This document shows positions 1 through 12,500 of a stretch of 64,000 bases of DNA, one piece after another. Each line of letters starts with the position of its first letter. Within the stretch, counting starts at the first letter, position 1. The stretch comes from Ciborinia camelliae. Taxonomy: Eukaryota > Ascomycota > Leotiomycetes > Helotiales > Sclerotiniaceae. A program made the position numbers and the translations under genes. The DNA lies in assembly GCA_025890175.1 (NCBI GenBank), contig JANPYM010000013.1:1750270-1814269 (forward strand), given 5' to 3'. The notes below the pieces were generated by a model. It did no database searches, was not told the DNA's origin, and was given only the letters and a program-made list of their open reading frames with translations.

Positions 1-1015
1 ACCCAATCCAAGTCCCGAGAGCACATCCGTCACGGGAGGGGATATCCTTTGTGCGTAGTGAGGAAAGTTACCTCTGACTCGTCGGGCTCTTTTCATCTAC
101 CGATGCACATACCGGTAGTGTACTCTTGCTGTCCATCGTTGCTGAGGTCACTTGGGAATTGATGCATACGCAAGAAGGTGGTGGTAATAGAAAATCAAGG
201 AACACGACTGGTTGTACAAATTTGTTTGTATGACCAGTAGTATATTGAGCTCGGTTCCCATTGCCATGTCACTGGGTGACGGATATCCCTACCGGGTTCA
301 CAAATAAAGCTCTGTTTAGCCAAAGCGGATATTTGCATGATCATTAAACAGAATGGATGCTCATTGTTGGGAATAACGCCCCTATTTGATACCATACATA
401 TATTTCTGTCATTGTTGCGCATTTGAAATGCCCGGAGAGCTTTACTACATGTTACAGCTCCAACAATTTGTTGGTCCAGCCTGAATGCATTCACCCGCAG
501 CTGGCACGAGTCCCGTCCGCCAAGTTGCAGCTCCAAACAAGGTGCCAACCAGTAGGCTGGGCTCCCATGCATCTGGCTAACGCGTCCCAACATATGAGTT
601 CCGAAGGTTGAATCCACTCTCGGCATTGAGTCAGACCACTATGGCGGAATTTGGATTCGCGAATGAGATATATGCAATCGCAGTACGAGACTACAACCAT
701 GGATATCATGGTTCTCTCGAGTTAGTGGGAGATTCGATGTGCTATCTTTATATTGGCTTGGCTTTGGCCTATCAAATCTGCAAAAGTGTGAACATTAAGT
801 GTGGGAAATTACAAACAGCAGCGGCAATGCGAACTTACAATCGGCTACGGTAGTCATGCCTACCCGCATGAGAAGCAAGCACCTGTCCACCATAAAAAAT
901 ATCCACAATATTTCTGGTCGCGATAATGTACGAACCAAATGTATTTTAGAACCCGAAGATTTGGGACTCTTCCTTTCGGATCTTTCAAGAACTGACCTTT
1001 TAGTCACGCAAGAAT
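1..1015. other. Gene-free left edge, upstream of the methyltransferase
   Basis: No reading frame here shows a domain or motif I recognise. Short frames are open on both strands (for example 195-626 on the minus strand), but they overlap one another antisense and lack family features. The last few hundred bases presumably hold the promoter and 5' leader of the gene starting at 1016. I see no clear TATA box or repeat. Confidence 0.5.
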
Positions 1016-2346
1016 ATGTCGAAGTTTCAGGAACCTGGGGAATGTACTCGCTCTTCAAAAGCAAATTGTTTACAACATGATGAGGAGATTGAGACACAGT
1101 TGGGTTGTAGATCCTCAGATGCAAATCCTGATGCAGATACCCGCCGTGAGCCCGAAGAACAATCGCCGGTAACTCCTGAGTCAAATGATAGGTTAGTATC
1201 GGCCTCTTCGCTGCAATAACTCTGAGAAGGCTTATTTAGCATCCAGATCATCGTCAAAATCCTTGACAAGCAGTGTTGTGGACTTTCCTGAAGAAAATGG
1301 TAGAACATATCATGGCTACCGCCCAGGAAGTACTGATGTCCAATTTGACTTGCTTCACCATCAACTGACCGAAATTCTAGCATACCATTTTCCCAATGAT
1401 GTCAATGAACAGGACAGACTCGAAGCACAATTCGACATGCTAAAATGTGCTTTCTCGGGCCGCAACTACTTTGCACCTCTTGCCAATCCCCTTTTCATTC
1501 TTGATGTGGGCTGTGGCACAGGACAATGGGCAATTGAAATGGGCGATGCCTTTCCAAAAGCAGAAGTACAGGCCACTGACCTCTCTCCAATCCAACCCCT
1601 ATCCGTACCAGAAAACGTTCACTTCTATATCGACGATGCTAGCGATGACGATTGGATACTTCCACCTAATCACTTTGATTACATCCATACTCGAGTTTTA
1701 TTAGGATGCTTCACAGACTTCGATACCGTTATCAAGAGAGGTTTCCATTACACGAAGCCAGGAGGCTATATGGAGAGTCAAGAGATCATGTTCACGCCGT
1801 ACTGTGACGATGAATCGATTCCCGAAAGCTGGCCATTCTTGGAATGGGTGGGATACGTCAACAAAGCAGCGATGAAAGCCGGCAGGTCGATGAACATTGC
1901 CAGTAATCTCAAAACTTGGTATGAAGCAGCAGGATTCGTGGATGTGCAAGAAAAGATCTACAAATTACCTGTCAATCCTTGGTCAGAAGACAAACATTTA
2001 CAGAAGCTTGGGGAAATGTCGGAAGAAAATTGGCTTGCATGCTTATCAAGCTTCAGTATGGCTTTGTTTTCTCGAATTCTGGGTTGGAAACAAGAGCAAA
2101 TTGAGGTTAGCTTCTCATTCGTTGAATGGGTTTTACATTTACTTGACTGATACAAATGAACAACAGGTTTATCTGGTGAATGTCCGAAAATCCATACCGA
2201 ATCGAAGCATTCACGCTTATCACAAAATATATGTTGTATGGGGGAGGAAACCAGAACAGAAGAAGATCTTGTCCAGCAGTACCATTGGAGAGACACCTTC
2301 CGAAATTAACCCGGTCCAGCCTGAACCTACGAAAAGCGTCTCGTAA
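1016..2346 (+). CDS. LaeA-like (TAM domain) SAM-dependent methyltransferase
   Basis: Three exons are read as 1016-1191, 1247-2105 and 2167-2346, with introns of 55 and 61 nt, giving about 404 aa. The N-terminal ~85 residues are acidic and low-complexity, as is usual for the family. A class I methyltransferase fold follows: motif I reads ILDVGCGTGQWAIEMG, then TDLSPIQP, an IDDASDDDW acidic loop and KPGGYMESQE. This order matches fungal LaeA-like proteins, which bind S-adenosylmethionine. The founding member LaeA is a nuclear regulator of secondary metabolism, but most paralogues have no known substrate. The last exon carries the usual C-terminal tail with the HAYHKIYVVWGRKPE stretch. The frame is intact across both junctions. 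The start at 1016 is the first ATG of the frame leading into exon 2. It converges on a ruined MFS transporter 1.2 kb downstream. The family call is firm, the function is not. Confidence 0.85.
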
Positions 2347-3544
2347 CAGTTTTGCAATGTTTGGGTCAGATATACTACATCTCTTTTTGGGGTCGCAAGT
2401 TCTTAAACGCAGGCCACTCAAATCATTTACAAGATATGGCATTACATTATTATGGCTAAGAGAAAGCCAAGAGTCTCTTGCAATCCAACTTCAAAAATGA
2501 TACTTGATTCTCTCGTTTGCATGAGCAAGACATGAGTGCATATGAATTTTATCGATATATATCTTTACCAACAATGAAGCCATCTAGAAAAGGTTCTCTT
2601 AGATCACAGTGTCATTTTCAGTCTATGACAGACTTGATCGTCAGTAGGCCTTATGTACCAGTAGGTAGGTATGCATAGTTCTTCAAGTCGCCCCTCCAAT
2701 TTTGAATTGATCTCCTATCTCACCCTACTTTTGGTAATCTTTAAGTCTTGATATCTCTTTCCTCTTTTCTCTTTGTCCTTTATATCACACATATTGCTTA
2801 ACTTCCTCTGATAGCGGAAATACTAGGATCCTGAATGCTAGCTCCTAATTTTATGTAGCTTCAGATAATTTGGTCTTTGAAGTACATCCAGGTCTCACTT
2901 TTTTGGTATATAATTGAACATAAAACCGACATTGGTCAAAGTTGATTCACGATTCTATCCAGTGTGCTACTCAGCTAATCTTGGATATCAAGATGACATC
3001 AGTTAGATATTTTGAGATAATAGTACGCGTAATTTTGAGTATTTGAATTTCGAGGTACGCACAACCTTTATAATTTTAAAATCGATTAAGATATCAACCA
3101 GAGTTAACCAATCGAGAACCTCAATCGTTTCAGACAATCTCAAGAATATAGTCAATTGAAATTTTCTTTTTATATTGGACGATAAATTCTCTTCTATAAG
3201 TTGAGCTGAATAACATTCGTTTTCTTGCGGATGAAGTGATGTCTTGGTTTGAAAAATGACGTTCCAGATCTGCCAGTATATATCTGAAACCAGCACAGAG
3301 AAGTCTCATTACATACTGGCCACAGCTCAAACTATCATGATATTGATTGAGGTTCACGAGATATGCGAGAAGTAGAAATGTTTCATTATATAAGAACGAA
3401 GCAAGTAATTTTAAAGCCGAGCCCTGATGTCTTTCAAGTACTTGAAGTTCACACCGTCCACCACCATGATAAATGCAAAATTCAGAACCCCCTTTTTTCT
3501 TACGCTGGGTTGCCTTATCATATATGTAACCAATGATGAAATCA
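2347..3544. other. Intergenic region between convergent genes
   Basis: AT-rich sequence between the 3' ends of the methyltransferase and the MFS pseudogene. It contains a GTAGGTAGGTA motif near 2661. Minus-strand open frames around 3003-3357 show no domain. I see no gene here. Confidence 0.5.
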
Positions 3545-5555
3545 TCACGATTTTTGCGAACTATTCACAGCTTGTTGGTCCATCTCAATATCTCGTTCAG
3601 CAGTTTGTTCATCGCCTTTCTTCATTCTAAACGAACCCTGACTCAACGCCACCAGCGTCGTAGCCCCAGACATTGCGATAGACAATGCAAAGGCCATGTG
3701 AATACCTCTCATATAAGCTGCCACAATTCCTGGTAATTCAGTCGGAGAAAATGTCGTTTGGATTTCAGATACGCCTGTGTTGAATATAGAGGAGGGACTG
3801 AGAGACGGGTTTTTATGGGGAAGAATATTGAGGATTTCATTTTGAAAGAGTGATTGCGCAGCTGAAACGATGAGTGCACTTTCAAGTCATTGGAAAACTA
3901 AGTGTATCAATGCTGGTCAGTCTCCAAAACGCTTTGCGGATTCTGATTCCACGGGAATACATACACCAGAGCATGGATGTGGCCCTAGGTATCTCATCTG
4001 GCTTGACAATATTTTGAACGGCAATGATGTACACATTGAAACAGAGCCCTAGACCTATACCGGCAAGAGATTGGTAGCCAATCCATACACTGGAAGAGGA
4101 GTTAGGGTCATCAATAACCCGCAGGAAATGGTTGTGAGTATTCCCTCGACGATCAGGAATGGATTGATGACGCCTATCTCGCCGACACTGATACCAGTTA
4201 TTATCTGCACCAAGGCTATCATTTGTTAGTGAATCTCTTGTGCATAAATATTTTCACTCACTCAGGCCCAAAATCAATGGAAGGGTTCGTATTCCTGATT
4301 CAGTGGCGTCAGTTCCACGAATGGCTTGGAAATAAATCGACAGGTAGTAGAGAAGAATATAGAAACTTCCAGCAATTCTGCAAAGTACGAACAGAATCAG
4401 CTTTAATGAAAATTGGAAGAGGGATGCATACTAAGAAAAAGCAGAAGGCACAACCCTTTTCTATGGTTGGATTTCTGAAAATACTCCGTAGTAGCAAAGC
4501 TCTCTCGCCTTGATACCACTCAATGATGGCAAACACAGCGAGAAACAACACGAAATCGACAAGTGTTCCAACCACGTCGGAATTACTCCAACTTTTAAGA
4601 GCGCTACCCCATTGCAAAGCTAGAATGTAGCATACGATGGAGGCAGTGATGAAGAGAAATCCCGGTATATCCATTTGCAAGAGCTTCTCCTTCAATGATG
4701 CCTGAGCAGGCTTCACTGCATCTTGCACTCTGAAGAAGAAGAGTATAGAAGCTGCAGTGAGTGCTCCGTATGGAAGATTTATGTAGAAACTAGCAAGGAT
4801 TAGTATGAGGTTTCCAAAGAGTTCTTCAATGTAATTCAACTGACCACCAACGCCACGATACACGGTCTGTGAGAGCCCCGCCAATTAATGGGCCAATCAC
4901 TGAAGTAACTGCATATGCAGAGCCCATGATATAAGATCCGCTGAAAGTTCCAGCAACACCTAGTCCGGTCACAGCTCGTCCGACGATCAAAGTTGTGCTA
5001 TTCTGAGCGACGCCTGACACAATCAGTGGAAGATAAATCTCTTAACAATATGAGAGGTGTATAACTCACCACATATCAAGCTTCCGAGTTCAAATACAGC
5101 TATACTGATTAAATACACCGTCTTTATCGAAAAATATTTAAAAGCCTTGCCCCATAACGACTGACCTGCTTCAACCGTCAGAAATAGGGCGGAAGCGTAC
5201 CATCCGACATCGTTAAGGCTGTGTAACTCGTCTGTGATATGAGGAATGGCTGTTGCAATGATTTTCTGGATCCAGAGAATCAGTAGTTGCGGTCTCCAAT
5301 AGGTACGGCGTGGGAACTATTTCTCAATACCAAATCTAATGAGGCCTGTCTCTCTCTGTTAGCCTTTCTTCTTCAATACTTAATCTCATGGAAAAAGTGA
5401 CATACCAGAAACATGCTCATAACGATCGCCATTCCTACCGCTCCATATCGCCAGCCACTCAAATAAATGATACCTGGGGGAATCCCGAAGTCACCATCAT
5501 TTTGGATCTTGGACGAATCTTCGTTATTTATCGGTGAATCCATTATGCTTTTCAA
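3545..5555 (-). pseudogene. Decayed DHA2-family MFS efflux transporter
   Basis: Read on the minus strand, nine exon pieces follow the order of a 14-helix DHA2 drug/toxin efflux protein: an N-terminal tail ending in MSMFL (5406-5555), a 15-nt micro-exon (5331-5345), the IIATAIPHITDEL...DVGWYASALF segment (5070-5265), the [13 protein letters not shown]...[16 protein letters not shown] segment (4845-5013), CFYINLPYG onward (4432-4789), [12 protein letters not shown] (4262-4377) and a C-terminus ending at 3545. Several lesions break it. About 17 residues are missing in frame after FSGSYI (near 4931). The frame does not match across the 4378-4431 intron. A frameshift lies near 4105. A TGA at 3887-3889 interrupts the conserved FFQSLG segment. 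The C-terminal half stays recognisable after the stop. The intact ancestor probably exported toxins or drugs at the plasma membrane. The lesions are not C-to-T only, so RIP alone does not explain them. Confidence 0.85.
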
Positions 5556-7162
5556 CGTAGGCGAACAAAACGACGAGGTAAAAATGAATCCGAACTTTAA
5601 TTAAGCAGTAGGTAGACCTAAATAAATGAAAAGAAGTGACAATATCAGGAGATTCCTTCCGCCGGTCTTCGGGCTTAGTAGTCCTTGTAAGGCACAGTAT
5701 GCATCCGTATGGCGCGGCATGGTCTTCATGGGTTTCCATATAACTAGGATGACGATGGGTAGATCCGTTTTCTCACGCCCTCTATGTTATGCAGCCAATT
5801 ATTAACGAGGATCACTTGGAACATGCCAAGTTGCAATTGACAGACAATTGGTATTTGATATATTGGATTTTGATTGGTAGCTTGGGTGGGTTCACCCATA
5901 TGCATATCCTACCACAGTCGGTCGGTTGACTCACCTGATCAGGCGATCCCCGCCCCTTTCTTTCGTCTCCAGGTGGTCGGTACTCGCTAATCCATCAAGA
6001 AATTGAAACATCCACTTTCATCTGATAATGCCGTCCTTGATCTCCTTCATGTCAGATTATCGGCAGTGCTTCCAAATCACAGTGCTTTCAAATCACAGTG
6101 CACTGAAGGATATCCGGAAGTCCGTCATCAGGTGGGCTGGAACCAAGAATTCAAGCGTTCGATGACTACAAGATAGCGAGTCCATGAACTTTGAAAAAAC
6201 GACGCCCAAACTAATTTTTGAATAGTTGGCCAATGGCTACATTGCCGATTCTAAGCATTTGTAGAGATTTGTATATGAATTCCAAGTCATTACTTCTCCG
6301 ATACGAGGTTGACAAAATCAGAATTCTCTGTAGGTCGTCTTTAAAAAGAGGAGCGGGTGCTTCTGGATGCTAGAACTGTGAACGACACACGTGCGGCACA
6401 ATGGACTGCCAACAATTTGATTCATAAAAGATTCCCCATTGAATGAATTTTCAATTCCATTTTGGATAAAGAATGATATTGTTTTAGTTGAGTTCGAACA
6501 TCAAAATTTGGAAACCTGAAGGTGCTATTGCATTCACAATGTCTGAGTCAAATTAGAAATTGTTTTTGTTGTCAAGGTCCAAGTCTGACTTGAATAACAA
6601 CCATTATAACACCAATAAGACATCAATATCACCAAATGTCGATTGTAAAAAGAATTAAAACAGATACTCTATACCTCAATCTATACTATGGATAAATCTA
6701 GAATTATTCGTCCTTTAAGATTGTCTTTCAGCCAATATTCAGCAATAAAGGCCTTGGAAAGTGTCGCAGAAAATGTCACAGAAATATGTACCATGTTTGT
6801 TATATTCCAAAGAACTTCTGAGACCGCCCTGTATTGTCTAATTTGGGGTCTTGTTTTAATTCATAATTGACTAGGTCAATATCATTCGGGTAGTGTTTCT
6901 GCTTGGACCAAGTCAAGAGTAACAATGTTGTCGAAGTATCCAGAACCAGAGAGTGCAAACTGTTCGGTATATAAGAGAAGAAAGTTTTCTTCTCCATCTC
7001 CCAAATAATCCAACATTCACTTTATCTTCAGTGGGAATCTGTGATAGACCATTGCCTTTCTTAATTCTGTCGTTTTTATCTATCTTTTGTCTCGAGATTT
7101 GATTTATTACATATTAGTAGGATTTTTGCCTAGTAATTGACACATCATCGGGGACTCGAACT
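5556..7162. other. Gene-free intergenic region
   Basis: No supported gene. It holds the presumed promoter of the decayed transporter and that of the gene at 7163. A near-perfect tandem duplication of about 16 bp (core CAAATCACAGTG) lies at roughly 6066-6103. Short open frames around 6688-6997 have no recognisable features. Confidence 0.5.
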
Positions 7163-7963
7163 ATGCAGGCGCAGGACGTCGAGGTTGGATGCATTCTGTG
7201 CCTTCCCATTGAAAGCTACAATGTGGATTTGAAATGTATGTGGTCAACTGTCCCATCCCACCCTTGTCACAAAAAATGCGTCTTAGGGAAAGGCGGACAC
7301 GGACATCCTGTGGTAGTTATTGGTAAACATGGAGATCTCTATAGCAAAGATCCGGAAAAAATAGAGCTTTCTTTCGTTCAGGTGAGATTGACATTCTCTA
7401 ATTTGGTGTTACAGTTTCCTAACGTATAGTGATTCTAGATGACCCATACACCATGGCAGAATGACTCTTCCTCAGGGCCCTCGGTGCATTCTCCATATGG
7501 ACATTATGGCCGTGATAAGCTCACTCATTGCCCACAATTCCCCGAGCATTTGCGTTCCAGATACTGGTTTAGACATACCGAATATCTCAAAAACGGGCCT
7601 GGAAACTTTAGACTCCCTCATGTGTTCTTCCTCCCACTCTCGAAGTTCGTACCAATGAGACTTGGAATGGAACTTGAAATGGGAATTGATCAGCAAGCTA
7701 AAGCTTATAGCTCCCGATTAGATGAGGGATCCTATCTTAGGTTGATGCAGCGACTCAATCTGGAACCAAAACATTATGTTGCTGACGGATACTGGGATAG
7801 TTTCGGGCGACCCTCTACTCCTCCTAGTGATGGCTCAGTGGTTAATACTGCCAATTCCAGCGAAGATACATCGAGCCATCCTCGCGGTCATCAAATAGCA
7901 AGGATTGAATTCACGAATTGGGTTTTGAATCCAGCACCCCCCGGTATGAGACCTCGCCCTTAA
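7163..7963 (+). CDS. Hypothetical protein with a GHPVVV motif
   Basis: Two exons, 7163-7381 and 7439-7963, flank a 57-nt intron that joins in phase 0, giving 247 aa. The N-terminal ~75 residues contain a compact pattern: VGCILCLPIE, a CHKKC cluster, then GGHGHPVVVIGK. That pattern resembles a group of uncharacterised fungal proteins in which a GC-I-W/C-LP segment and a GHPVVV strand form a small beta domain. I offer this similarity from memory and with low certainty. The second half is polar and contains a run of Pro, Ser and Asp, ending near GMRPRP. There is no signal peptide and no transmembrane helix. The ATG at 7163 has open sequence after it and no earlier in-frame ATG. The function is unknown. 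Confidence 0.6.
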
Positions 7964-8874
7964 ACACTCGTTGATATAGCTTAGAACGAATATATCCGAT
8001 AGGAAATGGAGTAGCTACTGGTACCCCTTATTACTCCCCCGACTCGGACCCCATCGATGATGTCAAGTTTTTGTTTAACTGAATTTACCGATTGACACCT
8101 GCTTCGAGTGCCACTATTACCAAATTAGATGCAGTTCAAGATTATATAAATACCGGCTAGATGTTAAGGATGTTGTTCCATATTCAAATTTTGACACGGG
8201 GGAGGAGGGGAGGCTCAACGTTATCATGATGAGAAGTGTGTATTCGCTCGAATTACGAAACCATTTATGAAGATTGCGATAGATTGCGATAGATTGCGTT
8301 GCTTTTATTACTTTTGGTTGTTTGCGATTTGGAGCAGTTTTTGTATGTAATATCAATTCGAGAGGTCTCAAATTATTTTGCTTTAAACTAGGGGATCTGA
8401 ACCTAATCATAGTTTTCAACTTTTGCAGAGTTTTCGATTCACATGTAGACTGGCATCCAAACCGGCGAAAATAATGTGCCAACTGTGAAACTGTCGCAAG
8501 ATTCAACATTATATACACCAGAAGAACATGTTACGCATAGAAATATTATGATAGTATTTGATGACCCAGTAGCTAATAGAGAAGGATTAGAAAATATTAC
8601 CGATTCATTTCCAGGCCCATCACACTGACGAAACCAGGTCACCGGGACTGAGATCTCATCCAATGTTTCAAAGTCTCCATCGCCCCAACTATTAAGTCTT
8701 GCGCCCTGTGCTCAAGTAGATTCATAAAAGCCTTCAATATATTGAATCTGCATCATGTCCCCAAAACAAACAAAGTACACATCATTTACTCTGGAATTAA
8801 GCGCACCTCAAACCCCAGATCAACACTACAAAACAATTAATTTGCATCGTGATCTATCTCCCCTCGGCCGCTTC
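7964..8874. other. Gene-free intergenic region
   Basis: No supported gene lies between the converging ends of the neighbours. A 10-bp tandem repeat, AGATTGCGAT, is present in nearly three copies at 8271-8298. Minus-strand open frames at 8117-8663 look random. Confidence 0.45.
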
Positions 8875-9506
8875 CTATTCCCATTCCCCAACTCCAGTGT
8901 CTCGTCTCGTCTCCAGCCCCTGCGGCACCCTCTCGAAATTCTGGTCATCATCTAAATACACATTCATATTATCTCTTGCGGGCCTCGGTAGACTTTGAAG
9001 AGATTGCTGGGTGAGCTGCACAGGCTGCATGGGTTGATATTGTACATGAGCTTGCTCTTGGTACTGGATGTATTGCGGATTCGAAGTAGGTTGCGGATTC
9101 GAAGTAGGTTGCGGATTCGAAGTAGGTTGCGGATTCAAAGTAGGTTGCGGATTCGTGTAGGTAACTTGTTGGTGACTTGTCTGGTAGGGGGTGATTTGGT
9201 AAACTGGTTGTCGTGTTTGAGGCTGCGTATATTGGACTTGAGTATATGCACCTTGTTGATACTGTTGTCCTTGGTAGTTGGTTTGTTGATATGTAGGTTC
9301 CTGGTTGTGGGCTTGTGGTTGTTGGTACTGAGTGTACTGGGGTTGGTATTGAGTGTACTGGGGTTGGTACTGGGGTTGGTACTGGGGTTGGTACTGGGGT
9401 TGCTGACCAGAACTACCGTACGAATTTGACCTATGTATTTATGAGCTATACATCGTTTCAGTGAAAAGTCTCGGACTCACTGGTATGTGGAATTGTTGCT
9501 AGACAT
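8875..9506 (-). CDS. Gln/Tyr/Pro-rich low-complexity protein
   Basis: A short first exon (9481-9506, MSSNNSTYQ) is spliced across a 50-nt intron (9431-9480) to a second exon (8875-9430), giving about 193 aa. From residue ~15 to ~130 the protein is almost entirely Gln, Tyr, Pro, Thr and Asn. It has QYQP-type repeats near its start and five copies of a six-residue NPQPTS-type repeat in the middle. The C-terminal ~35 residues are charged (NVYLDDDQNFERV) and look ordered. The composition is prion-like and predicts a disordered protein. I recognise no family. The opposite strand is also open for 145 codons (8995-9429), but only because the repeats contain no stops in that frame. The splice sites are good GT-AG sites and the joined frame is intact. 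Confidence 0.6.
9073..9160 (-). repeat. 18-bp tandem repeat coding NPQPTS units
   Basis: About five copies of an 18-bp unit (TTGCGGATTCGAAGTAGG on the plus strand) sit inside the Gln-rich gene. The unit is a multiple of three, so copy-number change keeps the frame. A second, 12-bp repeat coding QYQP units lies at about 9350-9405. Confidence 0.85.
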
Positions 9507-12500
9507 TGTGAAATAGGTACAACAGATGTGGATGTATAGTAGTCGGACACGACAGTTTTAATCTCAGATCTTTCAAATTGTTCGCCAAATGTTTTGGTTG
9601 CTTGAGAAGAAGGATAAACCACTGGCACCGACTTCATCTTTATATGTAAATTTGGTATATCGTGTTTTCCTTTCCTTAAAGTCTTCCTTTCGGGGCATGC
9701 TTTCCTTTCCCAGATGACTACCTGCAAGAGAAAAGCTACTCCAGGAATCATCATTTACCTTTGTGACTCACGTAGTCCTGTACTGTGTTTGAGGTTGGAT
9801 TAATAAATTGCAGTTAGCTCGCTTATTTAAGGAGGTTGGCCACAGTATATTTCCCCAGACCTCTTATCTCAACCTGTCATGTATTCCTTGCAAATTTCGA
9901 TGCAATATTTTTACCCTTTCAGACACAAAACTCGATACAGACTGTTTTAAAAATTTTCATGCAAAATTTCCATACTATTTCATTACGGCGCTAAGAAAGT
10001 AAGGACTGCATTGAAATCCTGTACTGGACGCATGTTGAAGTGCCTCAAAACCACAAAAATCAATTTATTGATAGTAGAGATTTCCCGGCCTCACTAATAT
10101 AATGTTACATTACTATTAGTCGCAGGACTAGTAGGGGTTGACCCAATCTCCCGGTAACTTTTATGTCATGTGAAGGACTTATTCTGGACTGTATTTTGAC
10201 CCGCGTTCATTTGGCAGGAACCATTACTGTCAGATTAGCGCTGTTTTGATGCTCTTTCCACAATTTGGAATGAATTTGGGGTATTAAATATCAAGTGGGT
10301 TGGGAATAATATGTCAAGCAGTCTGGAGAGTATGGGGAATCGAAGAGAATGACAGCAGAATAAATTATTCGTATCTTTATTTACCTAGAATTCAATACCA
10401 AGCATCTACATAGTTAATTGGCGGGACTAATTGACAGGACTTTAGGTTCAATCATCGTTGATTTGGATCAACTGCCAATGTTTATTACCAATTACTGAGT
10501 CGGGAGTTAAGTCAACTATGCGCTGTTAGGGATCAATATGGCAGATGCGATTATATGGTCTATATAGCCTCAGGATCGTGCACCTAATTGTAAATCAACC
10601 CTTCCACACCGACAAGAATCCTCCCCGCGCATTGATATTCGGATGAAAGGAAATTTTGTAACTCAATCTCTGAACACCAGACAACCAAAGCTATCATTCT
10701 CTGACTTTGTTTTCTTCTGTAGCCATTACAAGTAATATACAGATAAAAACAACTTTGCTGTCACACCACAATATGAAACTATAATTAAAACCAGCTTTAC
10801 ACGGTTGAATTTCAATTAATGGCCCTTTGAGAGAACTACTACAGTTTTGTCCTTCCCCATTCCCCTCTTTTCTCACTTGCCTTGAAGGTGCTCTCTCTTG
10901 GGTTAGTTACTCTGGTTATGAAGGATAAGTAACGAAAATAATGGTGCCTACTATAGAAGATACCTTTAGTTCTCAGGTCCGGGCCCAGAAGTCACGACGA
11001 AGCATTAATACGCACTCAGGGTGGAAACGAATGCTTAAATCGGTGTAGAGAGAGCAGTTTCTCTAGAAACCTGTAGTATTGAGATTGCCTAACCTCGAAT
11101 TCTCAGATTGATATTAGACCACGAAGACATACCTTCCGACAGAAGGAATATAGCAAAATGATGTGTTCTACATACGGATTAAAATTGAACTTTCATGATA
11201 TATCATCTAAAGAAATGGAGGGGGTATATCTTTTTTACCTGACACATTTACATGGAACAATCAAGATATCTCAGCTCAACAATACAACTAGCATAGTTTC
11301 AATATTCGGATCGGGTAATAATTGTATGCCTATATCATTAAGAAGGTGAAAGATACCTATCGAAAGCGGGTGAAATGGAGTGTAGGAGACGGGACGGAGA
11401 GGAAAGTGTCTGGGGAGATCTGGAAAACGAAAATAATTGTGAGATGCGTTGCATAATTACGGTCCAATTGAGTATCAGAAACCCATTAAGTACATGACTC
11501 TCAGGCAGGCAGGCTCCAGACCACCATCAGGGCCAGGACTACGACGGGGAACATTGGGCAAAGAATGCAGGACTTTGTCGTAAGAGAGTAAAAGGACATT
11601 GCTGTCGATAAGCAAAGAAAGGTGTGATGAGGGATTAGATATTCGATAGGCCACACCTCCCATTATTGGAAGCAAGAGATGAAAAGTCAATTTTATGTTA
11701 GAATGTACATACTATCCATGTTGATTGTCCTGGGAAAAAGGTGGAATCTTCTTGTTTCGAAGTAACTCTCAAGGGCAAAATATTCCTGCAAAATGGTGAT
11801 TTCAATCTGTGGAGGAGGCATCGTAAAGAATGCAAACACAGGCTAAGTGGATTATCTGAGGCTTAACTAGATGCCCATTCCCTCGCAATGAAAAGAATTT
11901 GGTAATGACTCGTACTTTAGAATGTTTTTTAAATCTAGTAGCGAGGGTAAACCTGTTAATATAGTTCAATTGAGGCGTGTTTGTGAAGATTTTAATGCCC
12001 CCAAATCTTTGAATCCATCGTGGCTATACAAATCCTCAATCTTTGACGTTTAACGTAATATGTACGCATTCAGAAACCACTAAACTTGATTTGGGGCTGA
12101 AATATAGTTCATATCGCGAGAGACGACAAATATGCTTTAGGTAGCTTTGCATCTTGCAGAAACTCGGGTTTTCCGGGGGCATTTTCTATCTGCAGGACCT
12201 CTCGGAGTACCTTTCAGTATTCATAAACCATGCAGTACAAGACTGTGGATAGGAATAAACAGGACTCTCAAGGACTGGGGAAATGGTAGCTCAAACAATG
12301 AGGATGCGGTCCTCAAGTCCTGTTTCGTCCTTCGTTCGGACAAGATATATCAAATCACTGCGACCCCGCTATGCTATTGGTGTATTTCTCCCCCTGCTTT
12401 ATGACGCTGCACATAAACTAACCTGAACTTCTGAAGCATCTAGGTTTTTCCAAATGCACCATTAACGAGAGAACTACTGCACTCTTCTGATTAAATAATG

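Noticed and set aside
195..709. Possible genes at the left edge on the minus strand
   Set aside because: Overlapping frames in different phases, no motif and no consistent splicing.
4840..4850. Apparent break of the transporter frame after DRVSWRW
   Set aside because: A normal 55-nt intron (4790-4844) restores WRWCFYINLPYG, so this is not one of the lesions.
8995..9429. Plus-strand Leu/Val/Arg-rich frame of about 145 codons
   Set aside because: It is the mirror of the Gln-rich repeat gene on the minus strand, which has a good ATG, splice sites and a sensible C-terminus.
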